Shown piece after piece: positions 25,307-26,865 of a DNA stretch of 26,865 nt. The translations under genes and the position numbers were made by a program. Below the pieces are notes generated by a model. It had not been told where the DNA came from and did no database searches. It was given only the letters and a program-made list of their open reading frames with translations. The stretch comes from an uncultured Clostridia bacterium (GTDB lineage: Bacteria; Bacillota; Clostridia; TANB77; CAG-508): the NCBI GenBank assembly GCA_934167175.1, contig CAKPKF010000019.1, forward strand, positions 1 to 26,865. The letters are read 5' to 3'. Numbering within the stretch: position 1 is the stretch's first letter; each line of letters opens with the position of its first letter.

Positions 25307-25333
25307 TTCTTCTATTCCTTTCTATTGACAATT

Positions 25334-26242
25334 CTAGATTATTTCTTTATATACTTCTTTTCCCAAACGTGTACATATTGAAGTAAGTTTATTTCTTTTT
25401 AATCCTAATATTGTATCCATTTCATCTGCTATATTTTTAAAATTGTACTTCATAAAGTGATTAAAAACATATTCCACACTCTTTATTTTTCCTTTGTATT
25501 TATAACAAAACTCTCTAATTGGTGCTGAAACACTAAATACCCAAATTGGAGATACAATTATTATTTTATCATATTTTTCAAAATCTATATTCATATCTTC
25601 TATTGGCATATTCCATTTATGCATTCCATATCTGCCACACCACCAAAAACCTGATGTATTTTCTGTTTTCTCCTTTGCTTTTATTTCAAGAATATTTGCT
25701 CTATTATTTTCTGCCTCATCATAGGCAATTTTTTTAGTATATCCCATTCTTGAAAAATAAACAACTAAAACATCTTTGTTTTTGCCTATATTTTTATAAT
25801 CTTCTAAATTAAATTTAAAATCTTCTTGCATATAAAACACATAAGTCATATATCCTGTTATTAATTGAATCATTCCAAATACAAAGTAAGTAGTTGACAA
25901 TATATTTTTAGGAAAAATTATAAATTGAATTATAATCCAAAGCATTAATGTAAAGCCAAATACCATTCCTAATATGATTCCTAACTTTTTATTTTTTATA
26001 AGCAAATAAGCTGCAATAAAATTAGATACTCCATTAACTATTAATAAAGCTATTCCTGGAAATATATAATTTTGAAATAATATATCACTAAATGGTAGAA
26101 CTTTAAAATATGGTAGCATAGATTCCATTTCAAGCAATTTACCTGATGGATCAATAAACATACAAGTACTTCCATAAATAGCACAAATACCTATAAATAG
26201 GCACCAAAATATTAGAATTTTTTTTGTTATTCTATATCTCAT
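25334..26242 (-). CDS. Membrane protein with C-terminal flavodoxin-like domain
   Basis: 302 residues. The N-terminal half (about 8-135) has four hydrophobic segments (ILIFWCLFIGICAIY, IFPGIALLIVNGVSNFIAAYLLI, LGIILGMVFGFTLMLWIIIQFIIF, TTYFVFGMIQLITGYMTYVFYM). From about 157 a flavodoxin-like domain begins: VLVVYFSRMGYTKKIA (phosphate loop), then IIIVSPIWVFSVSAPIREFC (about 230-250). The loop residues suit FMN binding. The fusion suggests a membrane-tethered electron carrier or redox sensor. No partner gene is evident apart from the coupled Ham1-like gene. Confidence 0.8.
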   Translation of the reverse strand: MRYRITKKILIFWCLFIGICAIYGSTCMFIDPSGKLLEMESMLPYFKVLPFSDILFQNYIFPGIALLIVNGVSNFIAAYLLIKNKKLGIILGMVFGFTLMLWIIIQFIIFPKNILSTTYFVFGMIQLITGYMTYVFYMQEDFKFNLEDYKNIGKNKDVLVVYFSRMGYTKKIAYDEAENNRANILEIKAKEKTENTSGFWWCGRYGMHKWNMPIEDMNIDFEKYDKIIIVSPIWVFSVSAPIREFCYKYKGKIKSVEYVFNHFMKYNFKNIADEMDTILGLKRNKLTSICTRLGKEVYKEII

Positions 26243-26318
26243 TTTTTATCTTACATGACATATTTTATATCTTAAATATATCATACACTCCTCTCTACAT
26301 TTATTTTTATATTAGTTA

Positions 26319-26537
26319 TTAAATTTTATTAAACTTAACTGTTTTCTCTTTCATTGATATTCTTTCGACTTCATATCCATATTCTTTTGCTTCTTTTTTG
26401 TATGTTAAAAATGAATGATCTATATCAAATCCTAAAATGTTTTTAATCTCTTCATAGGTCAATTTAATATTTTTTTCACTATTATTTTCACTATTATTTT
26501 CTTTTAGATAAACCCATAACGGTTCATATTTACTCAT
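26319..26537 (-). CDS. DUF7662-like small protein
   Basis: 72 residues. The pattern KYEPLWVYLKENN...IKLTYEEIKNILGFDIDHSFLTYKKEAKEYGYEVERISMKEKTVKF resembles the DUF7662 domain (Y.PL..YL, LTF.EIE.ILG, S..). It is soluble, with an Asn/Ser/Glu low-complexity linker (NNSENNSEKN) between the first helix and the rest. The domain occurs alone and fused to nuclease-like proteins; no function is assigned here. AGGATG is weakly placed before the ATG. Confidence 0.65.
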   Translation of the reverse strand: MSKYEPLWVYLKENNSENNSEKNIKLTYEEIKNILGFDIDHSFLTYKKEAKEYGYEVERISMKEKTVKFNKI

Positions 26538-26678
26538 TCAAAACACATCCTAACTTATATTATTTATAATCAAATAATATATTAACACATGAAAAATTAA
26601 TTATCAACCAAAAAGATTTAGATTCATAAAGCTATTGTTAGCATTCTCTACTTATTCTACTTTTTTTATTGCAATATA

Positions 26679-26706
26679 AAAGACTTTCACATAAGTGAAA
26701 GTCTTT
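26679..26706 (-). terminator. Intrinsic terminator of the rRNA/tRNA operon
   Basis: 12-bp perfect arms AAAGACTTTCAC / GTGAAAGTCTTT with a 4-base loop, directly past the tRNA CCA end, followed on the minus strand by TTATATTG. I see nothing in 26538-26678. Confidence 0.85.
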
Positions 26707-26782
26707 TGGCTCCTCTTGCTGGGCTCGAACCAGCGACCTATCGGTTAACAGCCGAGCGCTCTACCAACTGAGCTAAAGAGGA
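26707..26782 (-). tRNA. tRNA-Asn (anticodon GTT)
   Basis: 76 bases with an encoded CCA end. Acceptor arms are TCCTCTT / AAGAGGA with G as discriminator; the D-arm is GCTC AGTTGGTA GAGC; the anticodon loop is CTGTTAA (anticodon GTT); the T-arm is GCTGG TTCGAGC CCAGC. The outer pair of the anticodon stem is C-U. It follows the 5S gene by about 10 bases, so it is part of the rRNA operon. Confidence 0.95.
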
Positions 26783-26791
26783 ATATATAAA

Positions 26792-26865
26792 TCTGGCGAC
26801 AACCTATTTTACCAACAGGGTAACCCGTAAGTATCGTCGGCACATTAGAGCTTAACTTCTGTGTT
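26792..26865 (-). rRNA. rrf: 5S ribosomal RNA, 3' part (runs off right edge)
   Basis: Minus-strand sequence starting AACACAGAAGTTAAGCTC, with GCCGA and a 3' end at GTTGTCGCCAGAT, matches the 5S consensus from the loop B/helix III region to the end. About 74 of roughly 117 bases are present. It is transcribed leftward with tRNA-Asn next. Confidence 0.92.

Noticed and set aside
1..26865. CRISPR arrays, insertion sequences, prophage genes or attachment sites
   Set aside because: No short regularly spaced repeats, transposase motifs, integrase or phage structural genes were seen. The only long repeat is the GLUG duplication.

Overview
The window is very AT-rich. It has a Gram-positive core gene set (PolC-type DNA polymerase III, the pyrH-frr-uppS-cdsA-rseP-polC cluster, CsoR/CopZ/CopA copper control) and strong AGGAGG ribosome binding sites. 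This points to a low-GC Firmicute, most likely an uncultured Clostridia-type gut bacterium. Almost everything is transcribed leftward (minus strand), including the rRNA/tRNA genes at the right edge. The exceptions are three small plus-strand genes near 4.2-5.5 kb.

Layout: (1) 1-3.9 kb holds a partial pilin-like gene and two tandem GLUG-repeat surface proteins with pilin-like N-termini, which share a ~690 bp near-identical 5' half. (2) 4.1-5.6 kb holds three related small membrane proteins, each with its own consensus promoter and stem-loop terminator. (3) 5.6-7.4 kb holds a rhodanese, an AIM24-family protein, a T-rich gap with a cluster of DnaA-box-like 9-mers, and a DUF1294 protein. (4) 7.4-16.1 kb is the housekeeping cluster polC, rseP, cdsA, uppS, frr, pyrH (dxr is missing from its usual place). 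(5) 16.2-21.1 kb holds an unknown anchored protein, a DUF1697 protein, a GntR-ABC transporter operon with an operator/promoter, MntP, an unknown membrane protein and a tiny orphan transcription unit. (6) 21.2-24.5 kb is a copper operon, csoR-thioesterase-copZ-copA, with a CsoR operator inside its promoter. (7) 24.7-26.9 kb holds a Ham1/RdgB-like protein, a membrane-flavodoxin fusion, a DUF7662-like protein, tRNA-Asn and the 3' part of a 5S rRNA.

The most striking signal is in the reading frames. Five genes (both GLUG proteins, polC, rseP, uppS) are each interrupted by exactly one extra base, and every interruption has the same form: an in-frame CGG codon whose C must be skipped so that the next three bases (GGA or GGT) are read as a conserved glycine. 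Reading all annotated frames by eye (about 7,800 codons), I found no other in-frame CGG, although CGG occurs dozens of times out of frame as NNC-GGN. Three of the genes are normally essential. I infer that CGG is not an ordinary arginine codon here, and that CGGN is either a site of +1 frameshifting or a four-base glycine codon. A systematic sequencing artefact is the main alternative.
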